Below are positions 31,830 through 43,740 of a DNA stretch of 64,000 nt, one piece after another. The DNA is from Anagrus nilaparvatae (taxonomy: Eukaryota > Arthropoda > Insecta > Hymenoptera > Mymaridae): positions 13,286,001 to 13,350,000 of the forward strand of contig JAKSXM010000040.1 in the NCBI GenBank assembly GCA_022575985.1, written 5' to 3'. Position 1 is the first letter of the stretch, and every line of letters begins with the position of its first letter. The notes under the pieces are model-generated. The model saw only the letters and a program-made list of their open reading frames with translations, did not search any database and was not told the DNA's origin. Both the position numbers and the translations under genes were made by a program.

Positions 31830-32700
31830 AATTTATCATTTAAATATATGACACAAACATAACATTGATAAACTAGATTTTAAGATAATCTCCAAAGTTT
31901 TAAGAATTTATCATCAATTGAAATATTAAAATCATACTTTTGTATAAATTTTCACCATTCACCATGCTTGAAAATAATTATTTTACTTTTAAATTAAAAT
32001 TCTGTTAAAATATTTCTAAAATATTCAGTTAAATTACTAATAAATGATCTGTGAATGAAGTACACCAATAACTTACGTGTAAACAGATTTTACAGAAATT
32101 TAATTTTTTCCACCAAGCACATTTTTTTCAATAAAATTTTGTAAACAATATATAAGTTATTAAATGTAACAAGTATTAATTATATGTATATTGATTTTTT
32201 AATTTATAGGAAAAGCCTTGTTTTAATTGATTTAACTTCTATAAACTGCTTCTATAACAATACAATAAAAATATATTTATTTATTATTATATTACTCATC
32301 ATATATACACACACAAATTTGTATTAAGCATTAAATAAGACGTATTCCCATTTCATTTCTATTCAGAATTTGCACATATGATTGTGACAAAGAGCACTTT
32401 GAGACAGAATCGGGGAAATCGTGTTTGCCCTTACACCTTACACGCGCGGTGTATATTTGTGTTGGAGGGGGGTAAAAAAGAGAAAATATAATGTGGGGAC
32501 CCGACAATTAAAGTACTCAATATATAATGAGCAATTATGTTGGCAATACTCTTATTGAATATTACTAATAACTTTATTATAAAGCGGCATTTTTAAAAGT
32601 AATAATATAGGTAACATAATATAAAAAAAAAATAATAATAAAAGATTATTAAATATAATAAAAGAATAATTAAACAATAGTTAACATATTAAAAATAAAC
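31830..32700. other. No gene seen
   Basis: AT-rich intergenic sequence between the CDC50 first exon and the phosphoglucomutase 3' end. No motif, repeat or RNA gene recognised. Confidence 0.5.
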
Positions 32701-32716
32701 AGAAGTTGTTTTATTT

Positions 32717-33193
32717 TTATGTAATCAAACTTGGTTTATCTCGACCAGTATGTTCCTGAAGTTTACTTAGTTTCAAAGAAATTTCAACAAGTGGCTTTGA
32801 GACAATTTGTGGATCTTGCGTAAACGTTAAAGGATCAGACTCATAACATTCAATGTATAATCGAATTGTTGCTCCAGAACTGCCAGTTCCTGATAAACGA
32901 AAAATTATTCTTGAACTATCTTCAAATATTATTCTAAGACCTTGAGGGTAAATAAAAAAAAGTTAATTATTAAAATTTAGGTAAATAAAAATTAACATAT
33001 ATTTTACCTGTTTTGAAGCTACATTTATATCAATCGGATCTTTGTATGAGTAATTTTCAGCTTCCTTAACAATATAAGTTTTACTACCAGAAGTCAATTT
33101 TGCACCTATAAAATCTGATTTTGTTATTAATTCTTCAATTTCGGACATTATTTTATTAGATTTATCTGCATCACAGTTTTCATAATCATATCT
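32717..33193 (-). pseudogene. Pgm1: Phosphoglucomutase, last two exons only
   Basis: Exon A (33,193-33,008) encodes RYDYENCDADKSNKIM and EAENYSYKDPIDINVASKQ. Exon B (32,940-32,717) encodes [31 protein letters not shown] and ends GRDKPSLIT then TAA. The [16 protein letters not shown] block is the phosphate-binding loop of domain 4 of phosphoglucomutase, which interconverts glucose 1- and 6-phosphate. The acceptor reads CTCAAG|GTCTT, which leaves the exon join one base out of frame. A one-base change from CAG|GGT would explain it. No upstream exons are present up to the Helitrons at 33,793, so this is a fragment. Confidence 0.85.
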
Positions 33194-33792
33194 CTTTTTA
33201 AAATATTAAAAGGTATTTATTTTTATAAAGTATAAATAATTTATTTAAATTTTTTTCAAAACCGTGTGTTTTTGACCTTCAAATATTATTATTGTTTCAA
33301 CAATTAAACTCGTAAATGAGGTCATTGTCTTATATTTATTTTCCTTTGCTAAATAGTTAGAATGTATTGACTTTAATTAAAATAATTTAATTTAATACAT
33401 ATTAAATTAAACAACAGATTTAAGAGAATTTTAATCCACAAGATCACATTCACTTATGACTTTCAAGATTTCAAGAGTCTTATTACAGATCATATATAAA
33501 TAGCAGACAAGTTTTTTGCCTCAAGAAATAACTGTTCAATGTCATGTGTTATCAAGTATATATAATTATATACTTCCGGACGTAAAATTTTATCAACATG
33601 CAAACAAAGGCTTATTGAATAAATTACATAATTGTGTATAAAAAATATAATGAATTTATTCTAAAATATAAAAAAAAAAAATTGTTTAATCATCCTGTAT
33701 ATACTGTATTTTTATATAGGTAGGTGTTTTTATTTTAAATCATACATAATAAAATAAAAAATTCAAATTTTATAGGTTATATTTATAATATA
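33194..33792. other. No gene seen
   Basis: AT-rich sequence upstream of the phosphoglucomutase fragment; upstream exons of that gene are not found here. Confidence 0.5.
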
Positions 33793-34545
33793 CTAGCTGC
33801 CTCTGGCTCGTTTTGCTCGCCCCGGTAACCGCCATGGAGGCTGCGCCCGCCTGGACCCCTGCAGCTTTATTTTTCCAAAAATATGTTGTTTTAGGTATCT
33901 CAATATTTTGTAAAATAATCTTTTTATACCCGAAATATTATCTAAAATTTACTAAATCATAAAAATTACGGGCATATGAACCCAGAGAGATAATTAGTGA
34001 TGAGCAATACAAAGCTTAGCTATCCTTCCATAGGATCCACAAGTAGTCGCTGTTTCCATCGAATACCCATTCTAGGGTTCTGTCTACTAATAGCTGTTCA
34101 AAATTCTTTTAGTTACTATATTCAGTTACTACGTCAGTGGCTGATAAAAATTAGAAATATATATAATATTAGTCATAAACTTTTATAATTATCGAAAAAC
34201 TTTTGTAATTTTTGAAAGATCGAACCGATTATCTTGAAAATTTAGGTGGATACGTAAAAAATATACCTGAATCGAATGAAATTCTTTTTGCTAAAAAACT
34301 TTTTCCTCGGTTTTCAGTTTTTTTGGTATTTTTTTTAAATTTGAGAAAAATTTTTTTCTTGGAAATCCAGTTTTTTCAACACAAAAATGTTTTGCCGTTA
34401 TATCGAAATAAAACCTAGCCTATGTTTTTACCCGTAATGCCGTCTTTTGCCGTAAATCCGATGTCTGTAGCTTTTAATGAGTACTCATTTATCACGTTCG
34501 GACATACAAACATACATAAGTAAAGATTTATATATATGTAGGACA
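33793..34545 (-). mobile_element. Non-autonomous Helitron, minus strand
   Basis: Read on the minus strand it ends in a GC-rich GCCAGAGGCAG-type hairpin followed by CTAG, then T, the Helitron 3' signature (CTRR inserted before T). It has no terminal inverted repeats. The other end, near 34,545, lies in a TATATA/GATATA tract next to 'aaagatttatatatatgtagga'. A 63-codon frame at 33,997-34,188 is repeated in the next copy and is likely a by-product or an old gene scrap. Confidence 0.6.
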
Positions 34546-34564
34546 TAGATATAGATAGGATAGG

Positions 34565-35345
34565 ATATAAATTTAAAATCCAAACTCGCTTCGCTCGCCC
34601 CCCTGGACCCCTGCTGCTTTATTTTTCCAAAAATATGTTGTTTTAGGTTACTTAATATTTTGCAAAATAACCCTTTTTATCCGAAGTATTATCTAAAATT
34701 TACTAAATCATAAAAATTACGGACATATGAACCCAGACAGATAATTAGTGATGAGCAATACAAAGCTTAGCTATCCTTCCATAGGATCCACAAGTAGTCG
34801 CTGTTTCCATCAAATACCCATTCTAGGGTTCTGTCTGCTAATAGCTATTCAAGTTTCTTTTAGTTACTATATTCAGTTACTACATCAGTGGCTGATAAAA
34901 ATTAGAAATATATATAATATTAGTCCTAAACTTTCATAATTTTCGAAAAACTGTTGTATCTTTTGACAGATCGAACCGATCGCCTTGAAAATTTAGGCGG
35001 ATACGTAAAAAATATACCCGAATCGAATGAAATTCTTTTTGATACTAAAATTTTTCCTCGGTTTTTTGTTTTTTTGGTTTTTTTTTAAAATTTGATAAAA
35101 ATTTTTTTCTTGAAAATTCAGTTTTTTCAACATAAAAAATTTTTGTCGTTATCAATCAAAACGAAACCTAGCCTATGTTTTGACTCGTAATTTTTGCCAT
35201 CTTTTGCCATAAACCCCGCGTCTCTACCTCTTATCGTTTTCTAGTTTATCCATTTCGGACAAACAAACAAACAAACAAACAAACAAACAAACAAACAAAC
35301 ATACAAAATTAAAGATTTATATATATATAGGATATAGGATATAGA
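34565..35345 (-). mobile_element. Second Helitron-like copy, 3' end lost
   Basis: About 750 bp matching 33,830-34,540 (shared 'ggacccctgctgctttattt', 'ctatccttccataggatcca'), so the two copies sit head to tail. It ends in an (ACAA)n tract at 35,262-35,300 and the same 'aaagatttatatatatatagga'. Confidence 0.6.
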
Positions 35346-35389
35346 TATAGATATATAGGATAAGATATAGGATAGGAAGGATAGGATTG

Positions 35390-35800
35390 GATATAAATTT
35401 GAAATCCAAATTTTTTGCTAAAAAATATATGTAACTCTGGAAACATCTAACCGATTTGCTTGAAAATTTAGGTGGACACGTAAAAAACAATTCTAAATCA
35501 TATAAAAACTTTTCTGATTACAAAAAAATTCCAAGTTTTTAAGTTAATTACGATTTTTTTAAAAATTTACGAAAACATCAAAAATGATCACTTTTTTGAA
35601 AATACGTTTTTTTGGCTACAAAAATTTTCTTTCGCATTAATCCAAATCCTGTTTAGCCTATGACACTCCTGCAATTTTTCCGCGTTTTTTGCCGCAAACC
35701 GCGCCTTTCTAGCTACTGTCGTCTAGGCGTGATTATCAAACTAAAAAAATTCTCTATCGGCATATATATATACTAGCTGCCTCCGGCTCGCTTCGCTCGT
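35390..35800 (-). mobile_element. Third Helitron-like piece with another 3' terminus
   Basis: The segment 35,395-35,740 is a diverged relative. At 35,771-35,800 'tactagctgcctccggctcg' followed by 'cttcgctcg' reads on the minus strand as a GCCGGAGGC hairpin then CTAG|T, a second clear Helitron 3' end. Confidence 0.5.
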
Positions 35801-35849
35801 ATATATAGATATAGAGATATAAAGATTTACAATATATTTATATTTTTTA

Positions 35850-36330
35850 AATTTATGGTTTTTGAATAAGAACTTTTGGCTAATAAATAAAAATAATTTT
35901 GAATAATTTTTTTAAATTAATTTAAATTTTTAAAAGAAAAGAAAACTTTGGTAAGAGGAAAAAGTTTTTAGTTTGTTGATAATAAATGCTGCAAAAATAT
36001 TTAATCATAGAATGTATATTGCATATAAAACTATACTTAATTTAACAATAATCTATAACGATTGTATTATTTAATTACAAATTGTATAAAAAAATTATTG
36101 TTATACATTTTTTAAAAATAATATTATTATTTTTTTTAATTTTTCATAAGATTAAAATAATTAAATTTTGAATCTTTTCATATAGTCAATTATAAAATGT
36201 AAAAGTTAAACAAATATTTAAATAAGAAACATTGTATACGTAATGCAATAATTTTATTTTTTGCTGTAAAATACTAATAAACCAAAAAAATATATATATA
36301 ATATTATAATACAAATATATCGGAGAGTGG
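35850..36330. other. No gene seen
   Basis: AT-rich sequence downstream of the delta-COP fragment. Confidence 0.5.
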
Positions 36331-36333
36331 CTG

Positions 36334-37586
36334 TTAAAAATTTTTTTCAATAAAAAAGTAAATAACTACAAAACATTCGGTGAAAAAGACTGTCTCGACA
36401 GAATGTTTAACTGGAGCATCGTTTGCAACAAGCGTTACTTCATTAATCTGAAAATTTACAAGTTTTATAATGCATATTTTAAATTTTAGATAATATATTA
36501 TAGAAATTTTACCTGTATTTTTGCATAAGGTGTTTTTGATGAGAATTAAACTTGTAAAGGAAAGAAATCTAAAGGTCTTGAACTAGGTACTGAAAATTCC
36601 ATAGATCCATATTTTGATGCAGCATCAATTATTGGAAGTGACCAAACAAGCATATTTTTTCTGGATTCATGTGAATAATGTCCATCAAATTCATTGACGA
36701 TTGGATTACTACCCATTGGTAATGGAATGTTTATTTGGACGTTATTTAATTCAAGTTCAAGTTGTTCTAATTCATATTCAATATTTACATCACACCCTCC
36801 ATCACCGCTTTCAGAAGGCCAACAATTTACTTGATAAAGAATAAAATAAATGTTAAAATATTGTCAAAAAATTCTAAAATAAAAATTCGAAACTTGACTA
36901 GCATTGCATTTTTAGCTATCTTTTTTAAATCTTTCAAAAAAAAAAACAAAAAAGAAGCATTCAAAAATTATTCGATTAAATTTAGCTACGTAAATTGGTA
37001 TAAGCGTTTAGTCGTATTTACTTTTAAATTGGTATAAGCTTACTCGAAATAGGTAGTGCAGATTCACCTTGAGTTTGTAACTTCCATTTTAAAACACCAA
37101 CATCCGTATTAAGGGGAAAAGGTTTTGAAGGTATATTTAATCCAATTTGCCCTTTAGTTTTAAATAATTCTTTATCAACATTTGGGTGAGTTTGTAATTG
37201 CAAGCCTCTGTTATCAGTATTACTTAGTTGCACCCTTATACGACCCCATTTTTCATTTGATATATGTAATGTTACTAATCCATGGATTTCAAATTGTTGA
37301 ACACCACCATCACGATCAACTTTTACATTTAGTTTTTCTTCTTGTTTTAGATGTACTCTAAAATATAAAATATAAAAAATTTCTAGTTACAAAAAAAAAT
37401 AAAAAATAAAAAAAAACATACAGCTCCATTCTCGAGGTATCATAAGGAACAGGATTAGATTTTGTGACTGCACTTGGAGTTACTGTACTAAGGACATTCA
37501 CGCTTTTTTCTTTTAATTGTTCAACAAAAGAATCAATATCTCTGGATTTACCTCCTAATTTCATTGCATTTGATTTGATTGGTTTT
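36334..37586 (-). pseudogene. ARCN1: Coatomer delta subunit (delta-COP), C-terminal exons
   Basis: Four exons on the minus strand. 37,586-37,422: MKLGGKSRDIDSFVEQL. 37,357-37,044: VKVDRDGGVQQFEIHGLVTL, then WGRIRVQLSNTDNRGLQLQTHPNVDK and VGVLKWKLQTQ. 36,829-36,513: NCWPSESGDGGCDVNIEYELEQ and LPIIDAASKYGSMEFSV. 36,447-36,334: the final stretch. This is the mu-homology domain of delta-COP, part of the COPI coat that sorts Golgi-to-ER cargo. Splice junctions keep frame, but a TAA at 36,546-36,548 falls inside the third exon (DFFPLQV then stop then FSSKTPYAKIQ). The N-terminal longin half is absent. Confidence 0.88.
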
Positions 37587-37981
37587 CTGTTAAAAAAAAA
37601 AAAATTATTTAAAAATTGTTGTTTCTAATATCTAATGTGTAATTTTTATTATTAATTTTAGTTAAATAACACATTGTATTGATGAATAGCTATGTTTAAT
37701 TGGTTCAGGAATATATTTATTTATTTAATTTTAGAAAAAAATTTTGCGCAAGCAATACCAATACACATTTGAATACAATTTTAGAAAAGTGCATAATACA
37801 TAATATCATAATTTTTATAACAATATTAATAAAATAATATAATAAGAACAAAAAATATTTCTATTTAAGTAGTAGCTTTATAATAAAATTTTCATAACAA
37901 AGAAAAGAATTTAATATATAATATATAATTGAAAAATATAAAATTTAACTAAAATAATATATTTTAATATGTAAGAATGTT

Positions 37982-38580
37982 AAACCGATTGAAGGACATA
38001 TATTGGAGTTTTTTGTATACACAAGAGATATTTCATCAAATTGTTTTTAAATGTTTCTAAGCATGTATAAGCTTTTAAAGTAAAAGGTAAATAATTCCGT
38101 TCGTTAATGGCTGTTATAAAGAATGAGTTTTTATAGAAGTCTGTTCGATATGAACTGGGCAGGGAAAAAAAAAAGGAATTCGGATAAAGAAGTATCATGT
38201 AAATTGCGTTGTGAGCGTCTAATTGTTTCAACAGAAACTTTGAATTGTGATGAGAGATATGGAGGTCTTTGAGAGGATATCAAACTATGTACAAGCACTA
38301 ACTTAAAGTATTTTCTACGTGTACTAGCAGTTAACCAGTTCAATTTATTCCTTAATGAAGTTATTGAAACTTGCTCATATCTTCCCACTCCAAAAATAAA
38401 CCGTATTGCTAAGTTTAATATCCTTTCAACTTTGTCCATAAGAGTAACATCAAGAGCATCATAAACTAGACAACAGTAATCAAAAAAGGGAGTCATTAGA
38501 GAAGTTACAAATAATTTACGAAGACCGTAAGATAAAAGCCTGGATTTTAGTCGTAATCTGTGCAATGCAACATGCATTGA
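37982..38580 (-). pseudogene. CR1/jockey-like LINE, 3' end of the RT
   Basis: Minus-strand frame 38,131-38,577 reads RLLSYGLRKLFVTSLMTPFFDYCCLVYDAL, VERILNLAIRFIFGV, LNWLTASTRRKYFKLVL and PPYLSSQFKV, the region after the RT domain in CR1- and jockey-type LINEs ('yc..v'...'lqr.qn.a.RfI.g'...'PpYL'). It shifts frame in an A-run near 38,162 and continues in 37,980-38,231 (TDFYKNSFFITAINERNYLP) to a stop at 37,980. A 5'-truncated copy, it could be the same family as the element at 6,934-27,356. Confidence 0.75.
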
Positions 38581-38589
38581 TTTTGACAG

Positions 38590-41386
38590 TTTAAAATTGA
38601 TTGGGATACGAAACTGCCTGACTCTTTGAAAGATGAGTTTAAGAGTTGGTATGCTAACCTTCCTGCTGTTAAAACAATTTAAGTTTCTAGGTGGCTAAAA
38701 TATCTCCCGCGAGCTAAGTATGAGATATATGGATTTGCAGATGCTTCCGATAAAGCATACGAATCATACATATTTAATGTACATATTTAAAAGTTACGTT
38801 ACACGGGAAGAACACTGTGCACTTGCTACATGCTAAATCTAAGGTTGCCCCTTTAAAGCCAATTTTAACTATACCGAAGTTAGAGTTGAATGATGCACAT
38901 TTATTGACAAAATTAACTGTGAAAGTGCTTAGAGCTTTAAAACTTGATGAGGTTAAAATATATTTATTTTCTGACTCTACTGACGTATTATGTTGGCTGA
39001 AGGACCATCCTTCTCAATGGGAGAGATTTGTTAAACACAGATGCTCAGATATTCATACTTTGCTCCCTGAGGCATTTTGGTCTCATGTTAGGTCCATCGA
39101 CAATCCTGCTGATTGTCTGTCCAGAGGTTTACTCCAGATCAGTTGCAAGCCTTTTCTCTTTGGTGGGAAGGGGGAATAATGGTCAAAAGACCAATAGACA
39201 TACAGAATAGTATCTTGAGTAAGTCCGTGAATATATTAAATGTAGATTGTCATGCTGTGAATTATAAAGAGCCTCAAATAGTCGTTATTTGGGACTTGGT
39301 CGATAGGTACTCTTCCTTACCCAAGCTTCTAAGGATTACATCCTATGTAATTAGATTTGTAGATAAATTACTCATTAAAAGTAAAAATAAGTTAAAACAA
39401 ACTTCTAATATTTTCAATAGTCATTGGTTTAATGTAAAATACTATTTAGGTTTCTGCAAACTGGTTTCAGTTCAGGAACTAGTAAGAGCTAGAATGCTAT
39501 GGACCTATTTAGTTCAACAAAGTTACTTTAAAAAAGACATAAAATTAATTTCTACTAATAAAAAACCGGATAACTTGAATTTACGTCGTCTAGATCCATT
39601 TTTCGACCAGAAGTTGCTTCGTTTAGGCGGTCGTAATCATCTGTCCTTACTCGATTATGACCAAAAACACCTTTGGATCTTGCCAAGTAAATGCTTGTTC
39701 TCAAATCTTTTGGTTGATTTTATTCATGAAAAAACGTTGCATGGTGGTTTACGTTTGACGATTTCAGCTTTATGGCAAAAATTCTGGGTGGTTAAAGGTA
39801 GAAATTTGGTAAGAAGTAGAATTCACAAATGCAATGCTTGTATTAGATACAAGGCTAATACATTGAATCAAAAAATGGGCATACTCCCTGCTTGCAGAGT
39901 CACTCGCCCTGATAAGCCCTTTAGAGTAAGTGGAGTAGACTATGCGGGTCCTTTTGATACCCTTAGATTTAAAGGTCGCGGTGCTCATAAGTCACTTTAT
40001 AAGTCTTATATAGCTGTTTTTGTGTGTATGAATACAAAAGCAGTTCACTTAGAGCTAGTCACTGGCTACTCTAGTCAAGACTTTATTGCTGCCTTCCGGA
40101 GATTCACGTCAACTAGAGGATAATGTTCTGAGTTGTTAAGTGATCAGGGGACTACCTTTGTAGGAGCCAATAAAATTCTCAAGGAAATGTATGAAGCTTC
40201 TTCTGAGTACATGAACAACCTTGTGGGTTCTTTGGCAAACGAAGGTACAACCTGGAAATTTTGGAAATTTAACTCCCCAGGAGCTCCTCATTTTAGCGGA
40301 ATCTGTGAAGCGGCGGTAAAGTCAGTGAAGCATCACATTCGAAGGGTAAAAAAAAAATGCTCTAAGAATATGCGTCCTTGTTAAGCGTTAAGCGTCGATC
40401 GACGTCGCTGCTACGTTATTTATGGTTAAAGTTATAATATTTATATATACATAATAGTGTCCAGCCGGTGGCACCAAAAATATGTATATAAATATTACAT
40501 AAAAGGATGATCAACATCATAGCCGCCTGAGGTAGTTATGTCATTTCGCCTTTGTGCTTCAAGAAGTTCTATTTGTGCAATCTGATCATCCTGTGCTAAT
40601 TTTTTACAATATTTAACAGACAGTCTTAGAATTGTTACCTTAGGAGCTTTTTCAAAATCTTCTATTTCAGGAACATTACGCCTAAGATAATCGAAGAATT
40701 TTTTGAGATCTTCACTTCTTTGTCTTTCCATATTGTTATAAAGACTGCATCTTTCAACATCTGGTTCTGAGTCCGATGAACTGCGAAACAATGGTTTGCT
40801 TCGACCTTTGCTCTGTGTGGTATTATGTTGTTGCTGTTGCTGATGCACTGCTTCTTGGGCTTCTTGGGTAGTTGGCGATCGTTAGCTAAACTTCGAAGAA
40901 TTTTACACGCTGCTTAAACAGATCGAGGCTTGTCTCAACTTACGCCTGTTGGTCCCTCTAAATGATGATCCATCTGACAGCAGTTTTTTATCTCCTTCAT
41001 TGCTATTAACCCAGTCCGAGTCTTACATTCTGCTGGAACCCATTTATGAAAAAGTTAAAATCCCTCCGGTAGAAAGGTACAAGTTTATTCAAAACATGAT
41101 GCAGGACTGGTGGCGTTGTTGGTCTGCGGAATATCTGCAAACCCTCCAAGAAAGCCACAAGTGGAAAAATGAGCAAAGAAATGTGCAAACTGGTGACGTA
41201 GTATTGATCTCTGATGAGACAATGCCACCTGCTAAATGGCCATTGGCTAGGGTTATCAGAGTCTACAAGGGCCCTGATGGTTTAGTCAGAGTGGTAGATC
41301 TTAAGATGGGATCAACAGAACTTAAGCGTCCAATACACAAATTGATTAGGCTAAATACCCTAGATAATGAAGATGATAATTTATGA
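38590..41386 (+). pseudogene. BEL/Pao retrotransposon pol (RNase H and integrase), broken
   Basis: In order: WLKYLPRAKYEIYGFADASDKAY (end of RT / start of RNase H, 38,690-38,760), IPKLELNDAHLLTKL and FSDSTDVLCWLKDHP (RNase H, 38,817-39,179). Then the integrase HHCC region (LLRLGGRNHLS, HGGLRLTISALW, CNACIRYKA), VDYAGPFD (first catalytic Asp), DQGTTFVGA (second Asp) and GICEAAVKSVKHH (Glu). After the Myc insertion the tail resumes at 40,871: FEEFYTLLKQIEACLN, TGDVVLISDE and GPDGLVRVVDLKMGSTELKRPIHKL. Stops at 38,691, 38,788, 40,123 and 40,895 and a 5' truncation show that it is dead. Confidence 0.88.
40349..40865 (-). pseudogene. Myc: Myc-family bHLH-zipper fragment inserted in the BEL integrase
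   Basis: The minus-strand frame (117+ codons, 40,848-40,495) has a Gln-rich start, acidic SSSDSEPDVER, then YNNMERQRSEDLKKFFDYLRR, VPEIEDFEKAPKVTILRLSVKYCKKL, the helix-loop-helix of insect Myc, and a partial leucine-zipper start. The insert is flanked by GGGTA (40,344-40,348 and 40,866-40,870). BEL coding sequence is continuous when it is removed. No intron is seen. In the basic region the residues expected to be Arg, His and Arg in Myc are Cys, Tyr and Ser, so E-box contact would be lost while the dimerisation helix is kept. There is no poly(A) at the 3' end. Confidence 0.82.
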
Positions 41387-41699
41387 ATTATCACTTCCAA
41401 TGCTAAAATAAAAATTTAAATGTTTGATGTATCTTTGTATATAATTGTAAATATGTTGTATTCTGTTTTTATTTAAATTATTTATTTATATTATTTAAGT
41501 TATTTATTATTCATTCAAAAAATTATTATTATAAATTATAAGTTGTAAATTATTATTCAGCTACTTGGCGTTATTTTATATTTAAAAAAAAAGGCTAAAT
41601 TTTTTATTGTGATTCTATTCACCACAAGAATTTTTTAATTTAAATTATTTTATTTTTCCTTTTTTATACAATTTAGTAATAAATTGTGGTGGGTGGAAA

Positions 41700-41996
41700 T
41701 GTTGTGTAAATACTGTATATATGTTGGTGAGCTCCCCCCTTAATTTTATATGTATAACCGCTCCGAGCCTCAGTGCTCTGCCAGATCTCGAGCTAGTAAT
41801 AGCTTTCTATAAAGTTATACTTTATATTTAATCAATTGAAACTATATCATTAATAATCACCATCACTATCTATAACGATGGTATTTTGGGGTTAATTTAA
41901 TTTATTTTAGCAAACGTTACTTTTGTCGCGCGGGTATTCGTTAATAAATTTTTAAAGATCGCCTTTTAACTGACACGCGCCGGTAATTTTATTGCA
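41700..41996 (+). mobile_element. Probable BEL/Pao 3' LTR
   Basis: Starts TGTTGTGTAAATACTG just after a purine-rich tract (GGTGGGTGGAAA) and ends ATTTTATTGCA. It lies 310 bp after the pol stop, in the expected position. The 5' LTR is not in the window, so the boundary rests on TG...CA ends and the polypurine tract only. Confidence 0.45.
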
Positions 41997-43000
41997 TAAT
42001 AATAATAATAATAATGCGGGGGAATAATCTTTTCTTACCTGTTATTCGGCTAGCTCTCGCAATAAAATCACCTCCTCGGAAAGTAGGGGAAGTTCTAAAT
42101 AAAGGGGTTAAACTAAGGTTATATGTGACACATGAACATGCACTAATAAAGATTAAACTCCAATATTTTAATATAACGAAAAACTTAATAATTTTATTTA
42201 ATTTAATATTAAGGAAATAGTCTTTAGGCTTAATATTTTATTAATAAACTTTTTACAATATTTATATATACACTATTAAAGAAACCGAACCGCGCACACG
42301 CACACATAGAACCCTGAAGCACTTATATAATTTATTTACCGGCTTGTCGTTCTCTTTCGTCGATGTTTTAGCTCTTGGAGACGACGGCGGCGGCGGCGAT
42401 GTAATAACTCACGGCTTCTTGCGAAATAATCTAAACTGCAGGCTGCTAAATACTAAGTGCATAAATCCGCACTTTATTGTATTAATTTCGAAGGTAGTTG
42501 AACTCTATACTTCGAATACTGGCTTCCGTTAGCTTTTCACTGAGAACCGGCGTCGGTTAACTTTAAATGGCCTTTTCTTAAAAAATCTTGTTTTATAATT
42601 GACACTTTATAACTATTATTTAAGTCGCGACTTTGTTAATTACTTTAATTTTATAAATTTTTACCGGAAGGGCTTAAAGTGACTTTTGTTCCTAAAATTA
42701 ATAAATTAAAAATAATCCGGAGGCACTATAAAAACATTCATTTTTTTATGCGTCAACACCTGTTGCTAGCTGAACGCATTCTGATTCTTCTTCTTTTCCT
42801 CTCTCGTTCTTCCGAATATCCTTCGTACGAATATTCTCTTTTCTTACCCGCCGGCTACTGCCCTCTGGGCCAGGCAGTGATAATTTGTAATTTAAAAAAA
42901 AGGTATAAGTTGTTGGCTGTTGCTTGCATGTGTGTGTGTGTGTGTTCGGACGGCTTATTCGTACTTACATATGTATATATACATAGATTGCTGTAATATA
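41997..43000. other. Unassigned, GC-richer stretch
   Basis: Richer in GC than its surroundings, with a (CGG)n run near 42,380-42,402 and pyrimidine-rich segments at 42,780-42,850. The open frames (42,014-42,996) show no known domain. It could be the leader or LTR of another retroelement in unknown orientation. Confidence 0.35.
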
Positions 43001-43002
43001 TA

Positions 43003-43740
43003 TCTTAATACTATATATATATGAAAATTTATTTGTTTGTCTGTCTGTCTGTCTGTCTGTCCACTCATCACGCAAGAACCGCCGAACCAATTGGCATGAA
43101 ACCGTTGTCAAAATAAAGATAAAAAGTCTGCGGGTGACATAGGCCATATATTTTCTGTTCAGCTATCGTAGTTTTTGAGATATCTAATTTTCAGTGATTT
43201 TAAACTTGATAAAATTTTTAAAAATTTAAAAAAAAATTGAAATATCTCGAGACTATTGACAAATTTTATTGTCACAAGTTGGTAGTATTCGATTTGGCAC
43301 ACATTTTTACGTATTCTCCTAAATTTTTATTCAAAACGGAGGTATCTTTAAAAATTTATAAAATATTTTTGAAGATGGTAAAAAAAAATTTTTTCATTTT
43401 CTTATTTTTATTCTATTTTTAATAATTTATTTGTGTGTCTGTGTGTACTTTAAAATGTGATAAATGTAATTGATTTGGCACTAATATATACGTAAAATGA
43501 GTTAAATTTGATTCAAAAAGAAAATTTCTTCAAAATTAAAAACAATAAAAAGTTTTGGCTTTCCAGTTTCCTGTAATTTACATTGTCAAATTTTGAATAC
43601 GGTGTTTAATTTTACGTTGAAGTGCATAGAGTCTTTCTTTATTTAAAGTATAGTTATATACATCAAAAACACTTTCCGAGGCTTTCCAGTTCCCTGTTAT
43701 TAATAGAATAATTATAATAGAACCATCTATATATACATGT
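43003..43740 (+). repeat. Helitron-like repeat copy 1 ('TTTGTCTGTCTG' family)
   Basis: 'tatatatgaaaatttatttg' then (TCTG)n, then 'gaaccgccgaacca.ttggcatgaaacc' is repeated at 43,765-43,860. The downstream body contains 'gatttggcac...tacgtactct' motifs also seen after 47,700. Confidence 0.65.

Noticed and set aside
33997..34939. The duplicated 63-codon frame (MMSNTKLSYPSIGSTSSRCF) as a small gene family
   Set aside because: It occurs only within tandem Helitron-like copies and has no independent support.
28503..37586. A variant genetic code with TAA/TAG read as Gln, since several stops fall where Gln is expected
   Set aside because: One TAG stands where Tyr is expected, another stop where Ser is likely, and there are also frameshifts and splice-site losses. 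Plain pseudogenisation explains all.
42014..42996. A gene in the GC-richer stretch after the BEL LTR
   Set aside because: No recognisable domain, splice structure or repeat boundary; left as unassigned.
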